DNA of 64,000 nt, taken from Paenibacillus sp. FSL M7-0420 (lineage in GTDB: Bacteria > Bacillota > Bacilli > Paenibacillales > Paenibacillaceae). A model generated the notes under the pieces. That model was not told the origin of the DNA. It made no database searches and worked only from the letters and a program-made list of their open reading frames with translations. Made by a program: the position numbers and the translations under genes. The stretch spans positions 5,952,001 through 6,016,000 of the forward strand of contig NZ_JBBOCJ010000001.1 in the NCBI RefSeq assembly GCF_038002345.1. The letters run 5' to 3'. Shown here one piece after another: positions 50,488 through 59,261 of the stretch (position 1 is its first letter; each line of letters begins with the position of its first letter).

Positions 50488-51759
50488 ATGACTCTGAACA
50501 AAATCGCAAGCCCGCTGCTCGGGATCATGCTGGCGGGCTGTATGCTGCTGATGCTGGTCCATCCCGCTAGCTCTCTGGATGCGGCGCTGCGCGGGCTCGC
50601 CGTCTGGTGGGATGTGCTGTTTCCCTCGCTGTTCCCGTTCTTCGTCATCTCTGAAATTATGCTGGGCTTCGGCATCGTCCATCTCTTCGGCGCTCTGCTT
50701 GATCCGCTGATGCGCCCGCTCTTCAATATACCCGGCAGCGGCGGCTTCGCCCTAGCAATGGGATATGTATCAGGATACCCTGTCGGCGCGAAATTAACCG
50801 CCAAGCTGCGCGAGCAGGGAATGATTAGCAGAATCGAAGGCGAGCGGCTCGTCGCATTCACGACCTCCTCGGACCCGATTTTCCTGCTGGGTGCGGTCTC
50901 TGTCGGATTCTTTCACGATGCCTCTCTGGGGCTTGTGCTTGCCCTTGCCCATTACGGGGGAGGGCTCATCGTTGGTCTGCTGATGTCCTTCCATGGCCGG
51001 GGCAGGCCGGAAGCAGCAGCTGAGAACACCGCCCTCCCCCATTCAGGCAGCTCTTCCGCATCTCCGGAAGGACAAGGCCCCGGAAGGCTGCGGACTGCCC
51101 TGAACGCGATGGCACATGCACGCCGGGTAGACGGCAGAAGTCTCGGCGAGCTGCTGAAGAGTGCCGTTACCTCCTCACTCCAGCTTATTATTGTTGTCGG
51201 CGGGCTGGTTGTGTTCTTCAATGTGCTGATGGAGCTGCTCGCCCGTGCCGGCGTAATGTCCGCTCTGTTCAGCATGACCGGACGCCTGCTGTCGCTGGCC
51301 GGCTTCCCGCCTGAGCTCTCAGCCGCCTTGGTCAGCGGCTTATTCGAAGTGACGCTCGGCGCCCGGTCGGCGGGCGAAGCTGCCGGAGGCGTTCCGCTGC
51401 AGTTCAAGGCAGCGGCGGCAGCGTTCATCCTCTCCTGGGGCGGCTTGTCGGTTCATGCTCAGGTCGCCAGTATCCTGAACGGTACCGGTCTGCGCTATCT
51501 CCCGTTCATGGCCGCCCGCCTGGTGCATGCCCTGCTCTCAGCGGTTCTGCTTCTCCTGCTCTGGAAGCCGGTAGTCAGCTCGGGACTGGCCGGTCAGTGG
51601 TCCACACTACCCGCCGCTTCCGGGCTGGCCGCTCCAGAAGCTGCCCTGATCAGCAGCATCAGCCTGCTCTGCCTTCTGCTTGCAGTCATGCTGGCCCTGT
51701 CACTGATAGTCTTTCTGCTGGGGAAGCTGTGGCGGCAATCTTATGCGCACCGCAGCTAA
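50488..51759 (+). CDS. ylbJ: Sporulation membrane protein YlbJ
   Basis: The protein has 423 residues and about eight to ten hydrophobic segments. 'GYVSGYPVGAKLTAKLREQG' and 'AFTTSSDPIFLLGAVSVGFF' are characteristic of YlbJ and the nucleoside-recognition (Gate) domain family. In B. subtilis YlbJ is needed for spore core assembly and lies near the coaD region. The start at 50488 has GGAGG 10 bases upstream; the frame is open to 50428. Confidence 0.92.
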   Translation: MTLNKIASPLLGIMLAGCMLLMLVHPASSLDAALRGLAVWWDVLFPSLFPFFVISEIMLGFGIVHLFGALLDPLMRPLFNIPGSGGFALAMGYVSGYPVGAKLTAKLREQGMISRIEGERLVAFTTSSDPIFLLGAVSVGFFHDASLGLVLALAHYGGGLIVGLLMSFHGRGRPEAAAENTALPHSGSSSASPEGQGPGRLRTALNAMAHARRVDGRSLGELLKSAVTSSLQLIIVVGGLVVFFNVLMELLARAGVMSALFSMTGRLLSLAGFPPELSAALVSGLFEVTLGARSAGEAAGGVPLQFKAAAAAFILSWGGLSVHAQVASILNGTGLRYLPFMAARLVHALLSAVLLLLLWKPVVSSGLAGQWSTLPAASGLAAPEAALISSISLLCLLLAVMLALSLIVFLLGKLWRQSYAHRS

Positions 51760-51891
51760 TTCGATATGTCACGGCTCTACTGATGCAGCACTGAAGCGGA
51801 TTCCGGCTTTTCACAGCACTAATATTGTGTTCCGGGTCAAGATTGATTATGATCGGTGTATGACTGAATTACACAAAGGAGCCTGTACACC

Positions 51892-52689
51892 TTGAGATAT
51901 TATGTTCTGGACCGCGGAGATGAATTATCCATCCAACTAGCGGAGCAATTTCACAAGCTGGCGCAAGGCCGGAATCTGGAGCTGGATGCCAAGTCACCGG
52001 AAATCGTGATCTCTATTGGCGGTGACGGCACGATGCTGCACGCTTTTCATACGTTTATCGATCAGATCCCGAACCTCGCATTTGTTGGCGTGCATACCGG
52101 CCATTTGGGCTTCTATGCGGACTGGCAGGCCGAAGAGCTGCCGTCCCTGATTGATTACATGTGCGGAGAGGTTGGGCCGCATAAACCCCGTATCGTACAG
52201 TACCCGCTGCTCGAACTGGAAATACATAAGAAATCCGGCTCCAGCAAGCACATTGCCCTGAACGAATTCACCCTTAAGGGCGTGGACGGTACGGTTGTGA
52301 TCCAGGTGGATATTAATGATGTGACCTTTGAGATGTTCCGCGGGGACGGGCTGTGTGTATCCACACCCTCCGGCAGTACCGCTTATAACAAAAGTCTGGG
52401 AGGCGCTATGGTGCACCCCTCGATCGAGGCCCTGCAGATTGCTGAAATTGCCTCCATTAATAACCGGGTATTCCGCACCATGGGTTCGCCGCTAATGTTG
52501 CCTAAGCATCATCACTGCGATATCTTCTCGCGCAAGGATCAGCGCCTGCTGCTGACCATTGACCATAATAATATTCCGGTGGATGATCTGATTTCGGTAC
52601 GTGCTCAGGTCGCGGATCACAAAATCAGCTTCGCCCGTTACCGCCCTTTCCCGTTCTGGAACCGTGTCCGGGAGGCCTTCTTGGTCTAG
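51892..52689 (+). CDS. nadK: NAD kinase
   Basis: The protein has 265 residues with the signature GGDGTMLHAF near 42, 'NEFTLKG' near 122 and 'TPSGSTAYNKSLGG' near 160. It phosphorylates NAD to NADP in the cytoplasm. The start is TTG at 51892 with AAAGGAG 10 bases upstream. A strong terminator follows. Confidence 0.95.
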   Translation: MRYYVLDRGDELSIQLAEQFHKLAQGRNLELDAKSPEIVISIGGDGTMLHAFHTFIDQIPNLAFVGVHTGHLGFYADWQAEELPSLIDYMCGEVGPHKPRIVQYPLLELEIHKKSGSSKHIALNEFTLKGVDGTVVIQVDINDVTFEMFRGDGLCVSTPSGSTAYNKSLGGAMVHPSIEALQIAEIASINNRVFRTMGSPLMLPKHHHCDIFSRKDQRLLLTIDHNNIPVDDLISVRAQVADHKISFARYRPFPFWNRVREAFLV

Positions 52690-52704
52690 TTAGTATATGC
52701 CTGT

Positions 52705-52737
52705 AAAGCCGGAGATGCCCCCGATCTCCGGCTTTAT
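52705..52737 (+). terminator. Rho-independent terminator of nadK
   Basis: AAAGCCGGAGA and TCTCCGGCTTT form an 11-bp stem with a short loop. Confidence 0.88.
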
Positions 52738-52861
52738 CATGCCGGCTGACGGCAACTCTATTGAGCCTGGAAGTAACCCTTAGAATAAATAGACAGACGG
52801 AATTTCCAAATGGTATAATGGTTCTATTTTACAAAGTTTTCTATTTGAAGGAGCGAATCTA

Positions 52862-54040
52862 TTGAAGAAATTAGTATCCCTGCTAGGCATCAGCCTGCTG
52901 GCTCTTGTGCTGGCGGTTCCCGCTTTTGCCGCAGACAAACCCATTAAAGTGTATATTAACGGCAGTAATCTTGCCTTCACAGCAGGCACTCCATATCTGA
53001 AGAATAATACGGTGCTTGTGCCTTTCCGCGTTGTTTTTGAGAAGCTTGGCCTGCAGGTGCTGTGGGACTCCAAGACGGGCACGGTAACCGGCACCGGAAC
53101 AGGGCTGGATATCAGCCTTAAGGTAGGCAGCAAGCGGGCCAGCGTCAACGGAACCGTCAAGCAGCTTACAGTCGCTCCTGTATCGAACGCCGGGACCACT
53201 TATATACCCTTGCGCTTCATTGCCGAAGCCACCGGGGGCACAGCGGTCTGGGATGCAGCCAGCCGCAGCGTGAAGATCACCGTATCGCCGTCCTCCGCCT
53301 CCAGTGAGCAGGAGATCAAGGCTATCATTCAATTAGCTAACCAATATTATAATGAAGAGAAGGCCAGCAGCTTCTATTCGCTTGTCGATGCAGGGGCAGA
53401 CAAAACGGAAGCTGTAAGCAATATGAATGCCCAGTTCGAGCTATATGACATCAAGAACACGATTGAGAGTCTTAAAGTTCTCAGTGTTACAGGCAATGAA
53501 GCTACGGTCTATACTGTCGAAAAAGCAGTACGAACCGGCGGTTATTATACTCCGGATGAGCAGTATGAATATTTATATACACTGTTCCGTCAAGACGGCG
53601 CGTGGAAGATCTCCGAAATGGAGCTGCAGGAATCCTCTGTGCTGCTGACGCGCGAACAAGGCATGAAGCCCGCTGTGCTTCCACAGGGTGATCAGACCGG
53701 GATTAAGGATACGCTGAGCAAATACTACCAGGGTATGAATGACCGTAATATAGATAACGTCCTTGCCGTGATGACCTCGTACGGGGAGGAGAATGATAAT
53801 TCGTACAAAGATGAGCTGCGTGATTATTTCATCAGCTACGAGCTGAGTTATAAGGTATCCGCCTCCAATGTCTTCTACTACACTGACTATGAAGCAGCAG
53901 TCTATACGGAAGTGGTGATTACGGACGGTGAATCGAAGGAGACCTATACCGAGTCTCTGATCCTCCTGCTCTCGAAGCCGGAGAGCGGTGCCTGGACGAT
54001 CGACACTACTTATCATATCGGCTTCGACGCGCAGTCCTAA
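52862..54040 (+). CDS. Secreted stalk-domain protein with NTF2-like domains
   Basis: The protein has 392 residues. A Sec signal peptide (cleavage after VPAFAA, residue ~24) precedes a copper amine oxidase N-terminal-like 'stalk' domain (about 30-145: 'VYINGSNLAFTAGTPYLKNNTVLVPFR' in part, 'TYIPLRFIAEATGG'). Residues ~150-385 look like two NTF2/SnoaL-type units ('IKAIIQLANQYYNEEKASSFYSLV', 'IKDTLSKYYQGMNDRNIDNVLAVM' in part). The start is TTG at 52862 with AAGGAG 9 bases upstream. It is probably wall- or surface-associated. It lies 34 bases before the S41 protease gene, which carries the same stalk-type domain at its C-terminus. Confidence 0.85.
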   Translation: MKKLVSLLGISLLALVLAVPAFAADKPIKVYINGSNLAFTAGTPYLKNNTVLVPFRVVFEKLGLQVLWDSKTGTVTGTGTGLDISLKVGSKRASVNGTVKQLTVAPVSNAGTTYIPLRFIAEATGGTAVWDAASRSVKITVSPSSASSEQEIKAIIQLANQYYNEEKASSFYSLVDAGADKTEAVSNMNAQFELYDIKNTIESLKVLSVTGNEATVYTVEKAVRTGGYYTPDEQYEYLYTLFRQDGAWKISEMELQESSVLLTREQGMKPAVLPQGDQTGIKDTLSKYYQGMNDRNIDNVLAVMTSYGEENDNSYKDELRDYFISYELSYKVSASNVFYYTDYEAAVYTEVVITDGESKETYTESLILLLSKPESGAWTIDTTYHIGFDAQS

Positions 54041-54074
54041 ATTCAAAAATTCATCTAAAGGATGTAATGAACTC

Positions 54075-55526
54075 ATGAAATCAGCCAAAATCGTTACCGC
54101 ACTCTTAAGCGGCTGTCTGGCGCTATCCATCGCCTGGGCCCCTGCGGCTTCAGCGGCAGATGCTGCTGCCTCTACAGAAGCGGCGCAAGCCTCGAAGACG
54201 GAGATCATCAATGAAATTATGCAATATCTGGAGTATTACAACGTTGAGGGTGTGGACCAGGATACACTTATCCGCGGTGCAATTGACGGTATGGTAAGCA
54301 CATTGGACGATCCTTATAGCCAATACTTCACGAAGGAGGAGGCTGCTGACTTCGGTCATCAGGTCGATCTGGAATATGTCGGCATCGGTGTCCGGCTGAT
54401 GTATACGGCCAAAGAGCTATATATTGAAGAGGTCATGAGCGGTTCACCGGCCGAGGCCGCGGGGCTAAAGCGCGGCGACTCCATTCTCAAGATCAATGGC
54501 GTGCGGGTGGCTGATACGAACGGCGATGAGCTGAGCGGCAAAGCGGGCACGAAGGTCTCTCTGCTGATTCAGAGAAACGGAGCTAACAAATCCTATACGG
54601 TTACCCGCAGCGAGATTGCTACAAGCTCCGTAACCAGCAAGATGCTTAGCTCCAAAATCGCCTACATCTCCATCAACGGCTTCACCCAGACTGCCGATGA
54701 GGAATTCTCCGCAGCACTGGACAAAATGCGTTCAGGCGGCATGAAATCGCTGGTTCTTGATCTGCGAGATAATACGGGCGGTTACATGGACAGCGCCCAG
54801 AATATCGTCTCGAAGTTCATGGATGCCGGCATTATGATGTACACCTCCGATCAGACCGGTACACTGAAGCCGGTCGCAATTACGAACGGCAGCAAGATCG
54901 GCGTGCCTGTGGTTGTATTGACCAATGAATATACGGCCAGCGCCTCCGAAGCCTTAACCGGTGCACTTCGTGACAACAAGCTGGCTACAGTTGTAGGCAC
55001 GCGCTCCTACGGAAAGGCCCGGATTCAGAGCCTGATTCCCATGTCCGGCGGCGGCGAGCTGAAGCTGACCACCATGAAGTATCTGACTCCGAACAAGGAG
55101 GACTTCAACCATATCGGGCTTGCGCCTGATATCGAGGTCAAGGGCAAAACTGCCCAGTTGATTACCGCTCTGCAAATTGCCGGGATGAAAGAGATTGTCG
55201 CGTCTGGTGACCATCATATTCTGGATATCAACGGCACTGCTTTTGCCGGTAATGTAGGTCTGATCAAGCAGGGCGATAAGGTGTATGCCGCCTCCCGTGT
55301 CCTCGCCGCGCTAGTGGAGAATGAGGTCTCCTGGGATGCCAAGAACAAAAAGGTAATGCTGACCACTGGCGCCGGTAACGTATCCGGGTTCACCCTGGCC
55401 TCCAAGGAGGCGCTGTTCCAGGACGGAGAGTCCTTCATCGAGCTGAATGCCTTCAAGAAAAAGTTCCCTGCGCTCGTATGGAGCTACAACGCTTCACTGA
55501 AACAGCTGAAATTAGCTATGAAATAG
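54075..55526 (+). CDS. S41 C-terminal processing peptidase with stalk domain
   Basis: The protein has 483 residues. A signal peptide ends near ASAA (residue ~25); a PDZ domain ('EVMSGSPAEAAGLKRGDSIL') occupies ~90-170. The peptidase core has the catalytic Ser in 'NEYTASASEAL' and Lys in 'SYGKARIQ'. The last ~110 residues ('VYAASRVLAALVENEVSWDAKNKKVMLT' in part) form a copper amine oxidase-like stalk domain. AAAGGA lies 12 bases before the ATG at 54075. It is co-transcribed with the secreted stalk-domain gene upstream. CtpA-type proteases process secreted or cell-wall enzymes and sporulation signals; the target here is unknown. Confidence 0.92.
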   Translation: MKSAKIVTALLSGCLALSIAWAPAASAADAAASTEAAQASKTEIINEIMQYLEYYNVEGVDQDTLIRGAIDGMVSTLDDPYSQYFTKEEAADFGHQVDLEYVGIGVRLMYTAKELYIEEVMSGSPAEAAGLKRGDSILKINGVRVADTNGDELSGKAGTKVSLLIQRNGANKSYTVTRSEIATSSVTSKMLSSKIAYISINGFTQTADEEFSAALDKMRSGGMKSLVLDLRDNTGGYMDSAQNIVSKFMDAGIMMYTSDQTGTLKPVAITNGSKIGVPVVVLTNEYTASASEALTGALRDNKLATVVGTRSYGKARIQSLIPMSGGGELKLTTMKYLTPNKEDFNHIGLAPDIEVKGKTAQLITALQIAGMKEIVASGDHHILDINGTAFAGNVGLIKQGDKVYAASRVLAALVENEVSWDAKNKKVMLTTGAGNVSGFTLASKEALFQDGESFIELNAFKKKFPALVWSYNASLKQLKLAMK

Positions 55527-55555
55527 AATCTGCCCGCTTACGGGGGCATCCGGTA

Positions 55556-55585
55556 AAAACAGGGGCATTAGTGCCCCTGTTTTTG
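55556..55585 (+). terminator. Rho-independent terminator
   Basis: AAAACAGGGGCA and TGCCCCTGTTTT pair perfectly and are followed by TTG. Confidence 0.93.
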
Positions 55586-55692
55586 CTTATTTGTGCTTCG
55601 TTCGGCCCATGCGCGGTAGCATCAGCTCACCGACTGTATGCTGTTTTTCGCATACATTTGGCCCGTGCCCTCTCGCCCGCCCATTGAATTAG

Positions 55693-55730
55693 AAAAAGCC
55701 CCTTCAGCTAATGTGCTAAGGAGGCTTTTT
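55693..55730. terminator. Bidirectional terminator-like hairpin
   Basis: AAAAAGCCCCTT and AAGGAGGCTTTTT pair with one mismatch or bulge; it lies 50 bases downstream of the minus-strand yutD stop and also faces the plus-strand S41 gene. Confidence 0.7.
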
Positions 55731-55780
55731 GAGTTACATTGAGAAGCCGGGGGTACATGCTGTCACCCTTGGCTATCGTT

Positions 55781-56527
55781 CTAGTTGTCCTGTTTGCTCT
55801 GGTTATTGTCTGGTCTGTCCTGCTTGTTCTGGTTACTATCCTGTCTGTTCTGGTTCTGGTTGTCCTGCTTCTCCGGTCTATCCTGCTTATTCTGATTCTG
55901 GTTATCCTGCCTGTTGGGTCTTTTCGGATTGTGTTCTCTGTTCTGCTTAGAGTTAGGATTACCCTGATTCCCGCCCTGGCCTCTGCCCTGGAACTCTTTA
56001 TGGTTCTTCTTGCCCTGGCCTTCTTTGTTGCGGTGATTGCGGCTCTGGTGCTCACGCACCGGTCTGTCCTTGATTGCATGCTCCCGGCCAGAGCCGCCTG
56101 CGGCATCCCTGTCCCGGCCTGTACCCTTCGTCTGCGGCTCCCGGTGTTCTTTTACCGTTACCACCTGTTCAGCATCCTGCTCCAGATCCTCGTCTAGCCC
56201 CGGCTCCGGGATTTCCTTGATCAGAATATCCTTGAAGCTTCCCTCCTGCGGAGACTCCTTCAGCTTATGCAGCACAAAGTACGCACAACCAAAGTTACAG
56301 TATTCATTAATATAATCCACCATGCCTGAGATGGCCGTGTCGCGGTTCACTTTAGGGTGATTATCCCGGTAAAAGCCTTTGAGGCGCAATTGGCTGTAGC
56401 CCCAATCACCAATGATATAATCGTACCGCTCCAGCACTTCGCTGTATCTTCCGCGAAAAGCCTCCGGGTTCCAGCCATCCTTATGATCGAGCATCAGCTC
56501 GTAACCTTTTCCACCTATAACGATCAA
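55781..56527 (-). CDS. yutD: YutD-family protein with long repetitive C-terminal tail
   Basis: The first ~105 residues ('YELMLDHKDGWNPEAFRGRYSEVLERYDYIIGDWGYSQLRLKGFY' in part) match the YutD/DUF1027 family, whose B. subtilis member is about 100 residues. Residues ~125-248 are an Asn/Gln/Arg/Lys/Asp-rich tail with imperfect repeats of the type NQNKQDRP and KQDNQNQN. It lies near lipA as in B. subtilis. The function of YutD is unknown, and a tail of this kind is unusual for the family. The tail may be disordered or RNA-binding. Confidence 0.85.
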   Translation of the reverse strand: MIVIGGKGYELMLDHKDGWNPEAFRGRYSEVLERYDYIIGDWGYSQLRLKGFYRDNHPKVNRDTAISGMVDYINEYCNFGCAYFVLHKLKESPQEGSFKDILIKEIPEPGLDEDLEQDAEQVVTVKEHREPQTKGTGRDRDAAGGSGREHAIKDRPVREHQSRNHRNKEGQGKKNHKEFQGRGQGGNQGNPNSKQNREHNPKRPNRQDNQNQNKQDRPEKQDNQNQNRQDSNQNKQDRPDNNQSKQDN

Positions 56528-56587
56528 GCGTGTGTCGCCTGCCTTTCAATGAGAAATGGGGGGGCGTTGATAAGCCGTCATTCCGCG

Positions 56588-56698
56588 GGATTTTGAATTT
56601 CCGGCCGCTGTTGTGGTCTGATTTCCTCATTTAACCGCTGAGCGGTTGAAATCAGACCACAAAGGCGGACGCTGCCGCTCCTACAATTTCAAAATCCC
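56588..56698. repeat. Large palindromic repeat (MITE-like)
   Basis: GTGGTCTGATTTC (56613-56625) and GAAATCAGACCAC (56648-56660) are exact reverse complements; within them AACCGCT and AGCGGTT form an inner stem, and outside GGGATTTTGAA (56588-56598) is mirrored by TTCAAAATCCC (56688-56698). The whole could fold into a ~110-base hairpin. Palindromes of this size between genes suggest a MITE or a dispersed repeat; other copies are not seen in this window. Confidence 0.7.
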
Positions 56699-56796
56699 TC
56701 TCCATGACTCCATCAACGTGAGGGGGGTGCAAACGTCACCCAAGAACCTCGCCGGCTATCGCGGCATTGGTTCTTTCGACCCTTCAACCCCTTTTA

Positions 56797-56866
56797 AAAA
56801 CAAACCTAAACCTTAAAACCTAAAACAAAAAGCTTAAAACCTAAAAACATAAAAAACCAAAACCTA
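56797..56866. repeat. Imperfect AAAACCT repeats
   Basis: A 70-base A-rich tract contains about eight imperfect copies of AAACCTA / AAAACCT. It lies between the palindrome at 56588-56698 and lipA. No gene is present here. Confidence 0.65.
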
Positions 56867-56951
56867 TCTACTGTGACTCCGTCACGCGGCAAACTTGTTT
56901 ACACAAGTTTTTATAAAATCGAACCCAACGCAAATAGACTAAAAGACCTAC

Positions 56952-57857
56952 CTATGCCTGTGAAACGGAACGCGCCTCACGGGCCACGGCAGCAGACTTC
57001 ACCTGCTCATGGGCACGATAAGAGCTGCGCACCAGCGGGCCGGCCTCCACATGGCTGAAGCCGCGCTTCAGGCCCTCTTCCTTCAGCACCGCGAACTCCT
57101 CGGGCGGATAGTATTTCTCCACATTCAGATGCTTCGGCGAAGGCTGAAGATATTGTCCTAATGTCAATATATCACAATCTACGGCTCTAAGGTCATCCAT
57201 CGCCTGCAGAATCTCATCCCACTCCTCACCGACGCCAAGCATAATACTCGATTTGGTCGGAATCTCCGGCTTCATCTCCTTGGCCCGGCGCAGCAGCTCC
57301 AGGGAACGGCGGTATTTAGCTCGGGCCCGGACACGGTCTGACATCCGCTCCACGGTCTCAATATTGTGGTTCAGAATATCCGGACGGCTGTTCATCACAG
57401 TCTCCAGGCTCGCGCGGTCTCCCAGGAAATCAGGAATCAGCACTTCAATGCTGCACAGAGGAAGGCGCTTACGGATCGCGGACACTGTCTCAGCAAAGAT
57501 TGCAGCACCTCCATCCTTCAGATCATCGCGGGCCACGCTCGTAACCACACAATGCTTAAGCTGCATCCCCTCGGCAGCCTCTGCCACACGTTCCGGCTCC
57601 AGCAGGTCCAGCTCGGTCGGCAGGCCTGTATTCACCGCACAGAAGCGGCAAGCGCGCGTACAAATATCCCCCAGAATCATGAAGGTCGCCGTGCGGTTCG
57701 CCCAGCATTCATAAATATTCGGGCAGCGTGCTTCCTCGCATACGGTATGTAACGTCTTCGAGCGCATCATACCCTTGATTTCCTGATATTCCTCACCGGT
57801 GGTTAACTTGATTTTGATCCAGTCTGGCTTGGGCTGTTTGGCTGTTCGATTAGTCAA
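56952..57857 (-). CDS. lipA: Lipoyl synthase
   Basis: The protein has 301 residues. It has both cluster-binding motifs: C-x4-C-x5-C in '[12 protein letters not shown]' (auxiliary cluster) and C-x3-C-x2-C in 'CTRACRFC' (radical SAM), and the C-terminal '[10 protein letters not shown]'. It inserts sulfur into octanoyl groups on lipoyl domains. The start is TTG at 57857. It is upstream of yutD on the same strand with a long gap containing the repeats above, unlike the compact Bacillus arrangement. Confidence 0.95.
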   Translation of the reverse strand: MTNRTAKQPKPDWIKIKLTTGEEYQEIKGMMRSKTLHTVCEEARCPNIYECWANRTATFMILGDICTRACRFCAVNTGLPTELDLLEPERVAEAAEGMQLKHCVVTSVARDDLKDGGAAIFAETVSAIRKRLPLCSIEVLIPDFLGDRASLETVMNSRPDILNHNIETVERMSDRVRARAKYRRSLELLRRAKEMKPEIPTKSSIMLGVGEEWDEILQAMDDLRAVDCDILTLGQYLQPSPKHLNVEKYYPPEEFAVLKEEGLKRGFSHVEAGPLVRSSYRAHEQVKSAAVAREARSVSQA

Positions 57858-58090
57858 AGTGATGAGACCCCGCTTTCGATCTGAATGTCATGTCAATTTA
57901 TTTCACAGTCAAAAGTTGCTGCCTCATATTATAGCATGTGAAGTAGTCCTTTGCCTGTTTTTGTGAACCTTGGAGCAGTCATGGATAAAAAAAGTCCTTT
58001 TGCTTCAATCTAAAGAAAAGCACCTGGCCCCGGTGCAGCTTCCGCAAACATATATGCAATTCATGCGTCCAAACGCAGGAGGATGAGATC

Positions 58091-59200
58091 ATGCTGGCCT
58101 TATTAAATAGCCCCTACACCCGCAGAACCTTGATGTGCATGTCTGCCGCCGCCCTGCTCTGGAGCGGTAGTCCTGCCGAAAGCACCCAAGCTGCCCGTTA
58201 TCATAAAATTCCCGAACTGAGCTCGGGCAGTCCTGCTCCCGCAGACAGCAAAGAGACTGCCGCCGCTGACCGCAAGCAGCTCTTTGAGCAGATGGACGCG
58301 GCAACCGGCATTCCCTGGTACCGCTTCGCTGCCATCGATCAGTACGAACGGTCCATCGCCAGGAAAAGCAAAAAAACAGCCGCCGCAGAAAGCCCTTCTG
58401 CAGCGGCTAAGCCACGGCTTACCGGAATTATGATTCCGGCGCCCGTATGGTCCGGTCCGCTGAATCCGGATCAGGACGACAAGCAGCCGGAGTCGATCCG
58501 CTTCTTCGGCGGCTTCGGGCTGGACGGCTCGGGAGACGGCATCGCCGATCCCGAGAGCGATGCGGATGTGCTCTACAGCATGGCCCGCCACTTGCTCAAG
58601 TACGGGGATTCCTCTACGGATTTCAATATAGGGATCTGGGAGTATTATCATAACGGGCGGGCCGCCCAGCGCGTCTCCCAGTTCGCCAAGCTATATGAGC
58701 ATTTCGGACGGCTGGACTTGTCCGGCAGTGCATTTCCGCTGCCGATAGGGACCAATTATGCCTACCGCAGCACCTGGGGAACCGGCCGGAGCTGGGGCGG
58801 CGCGCGCATTCACGAAGGCACGGATCTGTTCGCGCCGCATGGCTTGACGGTGCGCAGCACCTGCTTCGGCATTGTGGAGACCAAGGGCTGGAACCGCTAC
58901 GGCGGATGGCGCATCGGTATCCGCGATATCGAGAACCGCTACCATTATTATGCCCACCTGATGGGGTATGAGAAGTCCCTGCTGCGCGGGGATATTGTCA
59001 CTCCGGGACAGACCATCGGCTGGGTCGGCAGCTCAGGCTACGGCAGCCCGGGCACACAGGGCAAGTTCCCGCCCCACCTGCATTATGGCATTTACCGTGA
59101 CCGCGGCATTACGGAGTGGGCCTTCGATCCTTACCCGCTGCTCAAGCAATGGGAAAACAAGGAATTCCGGCTGCTGAGACTGAACAAAAAGAAGAAATAA
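58091..59200 (+). CDS. M23-family cell-wall peptidase (LytH-like)
   Basis: The protein has 369 residues. A probable signal peptide (about 1-37) and a low-complexity Ala/Ser/Pro linker lead to a LytM/M23 domain near 235-345, with zinc ligands in 'HEGTDLFAPHG' (His, Asp) and the HLH of 'PHLHYGIYRD'. Such enzymes cut peptidoglycan cross-links; in B. subtilis the LytH counterpart lies in the same yun/yut region and acts in spore cortex formation. AGGAGG precedes the ATG by 8 bases. Confidence 0.88.
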   Translation: MLALLNSPYTRRTLMCMSAAALLWSGSPAESTQAARYHKIPELSSGSPAPADSKETAAADRKQLFEQMDAATGIPWYRFAAIDQYERSIARKSKKTAAAESPSAAAKPRLTGIMIPAPVWSGPLNPDQDDKQPESIRFFGGFGLDGSGDGIADPESDADVLYSMARHLLKYGDSSTDFNIGIWEYYHNGRAAQRVSQFAKLYEHFGRLDLSGSAFPLPIGTNYAYRSTWGTGRSWGGARIHEGTDLFAPHGLTVRSTCFGIVETKGWNRYGGWRIGIRDIENRYHYYAHLMGYEKSLLRGDIVTPGQTIGWVGSSGYGSPGTQGKFPPHLHYGIYRDRGITEWAFDPYPLLKQWENKEFRLLRLNKKKK

Positions 59201-59261
59201 CACTTGCAGGCTGCCGCCGCTCAGAGTCCGTTACTCTTTTACCGTGGACAGAGGTTACAGG

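Noticed and set aside
55708..56106. Second long minus-strand frame over the yutD tail
   Set aside because: Repeats with Arg/Thr-rich content keep several frames open; only the frame continuous with the YutD domain is credible.
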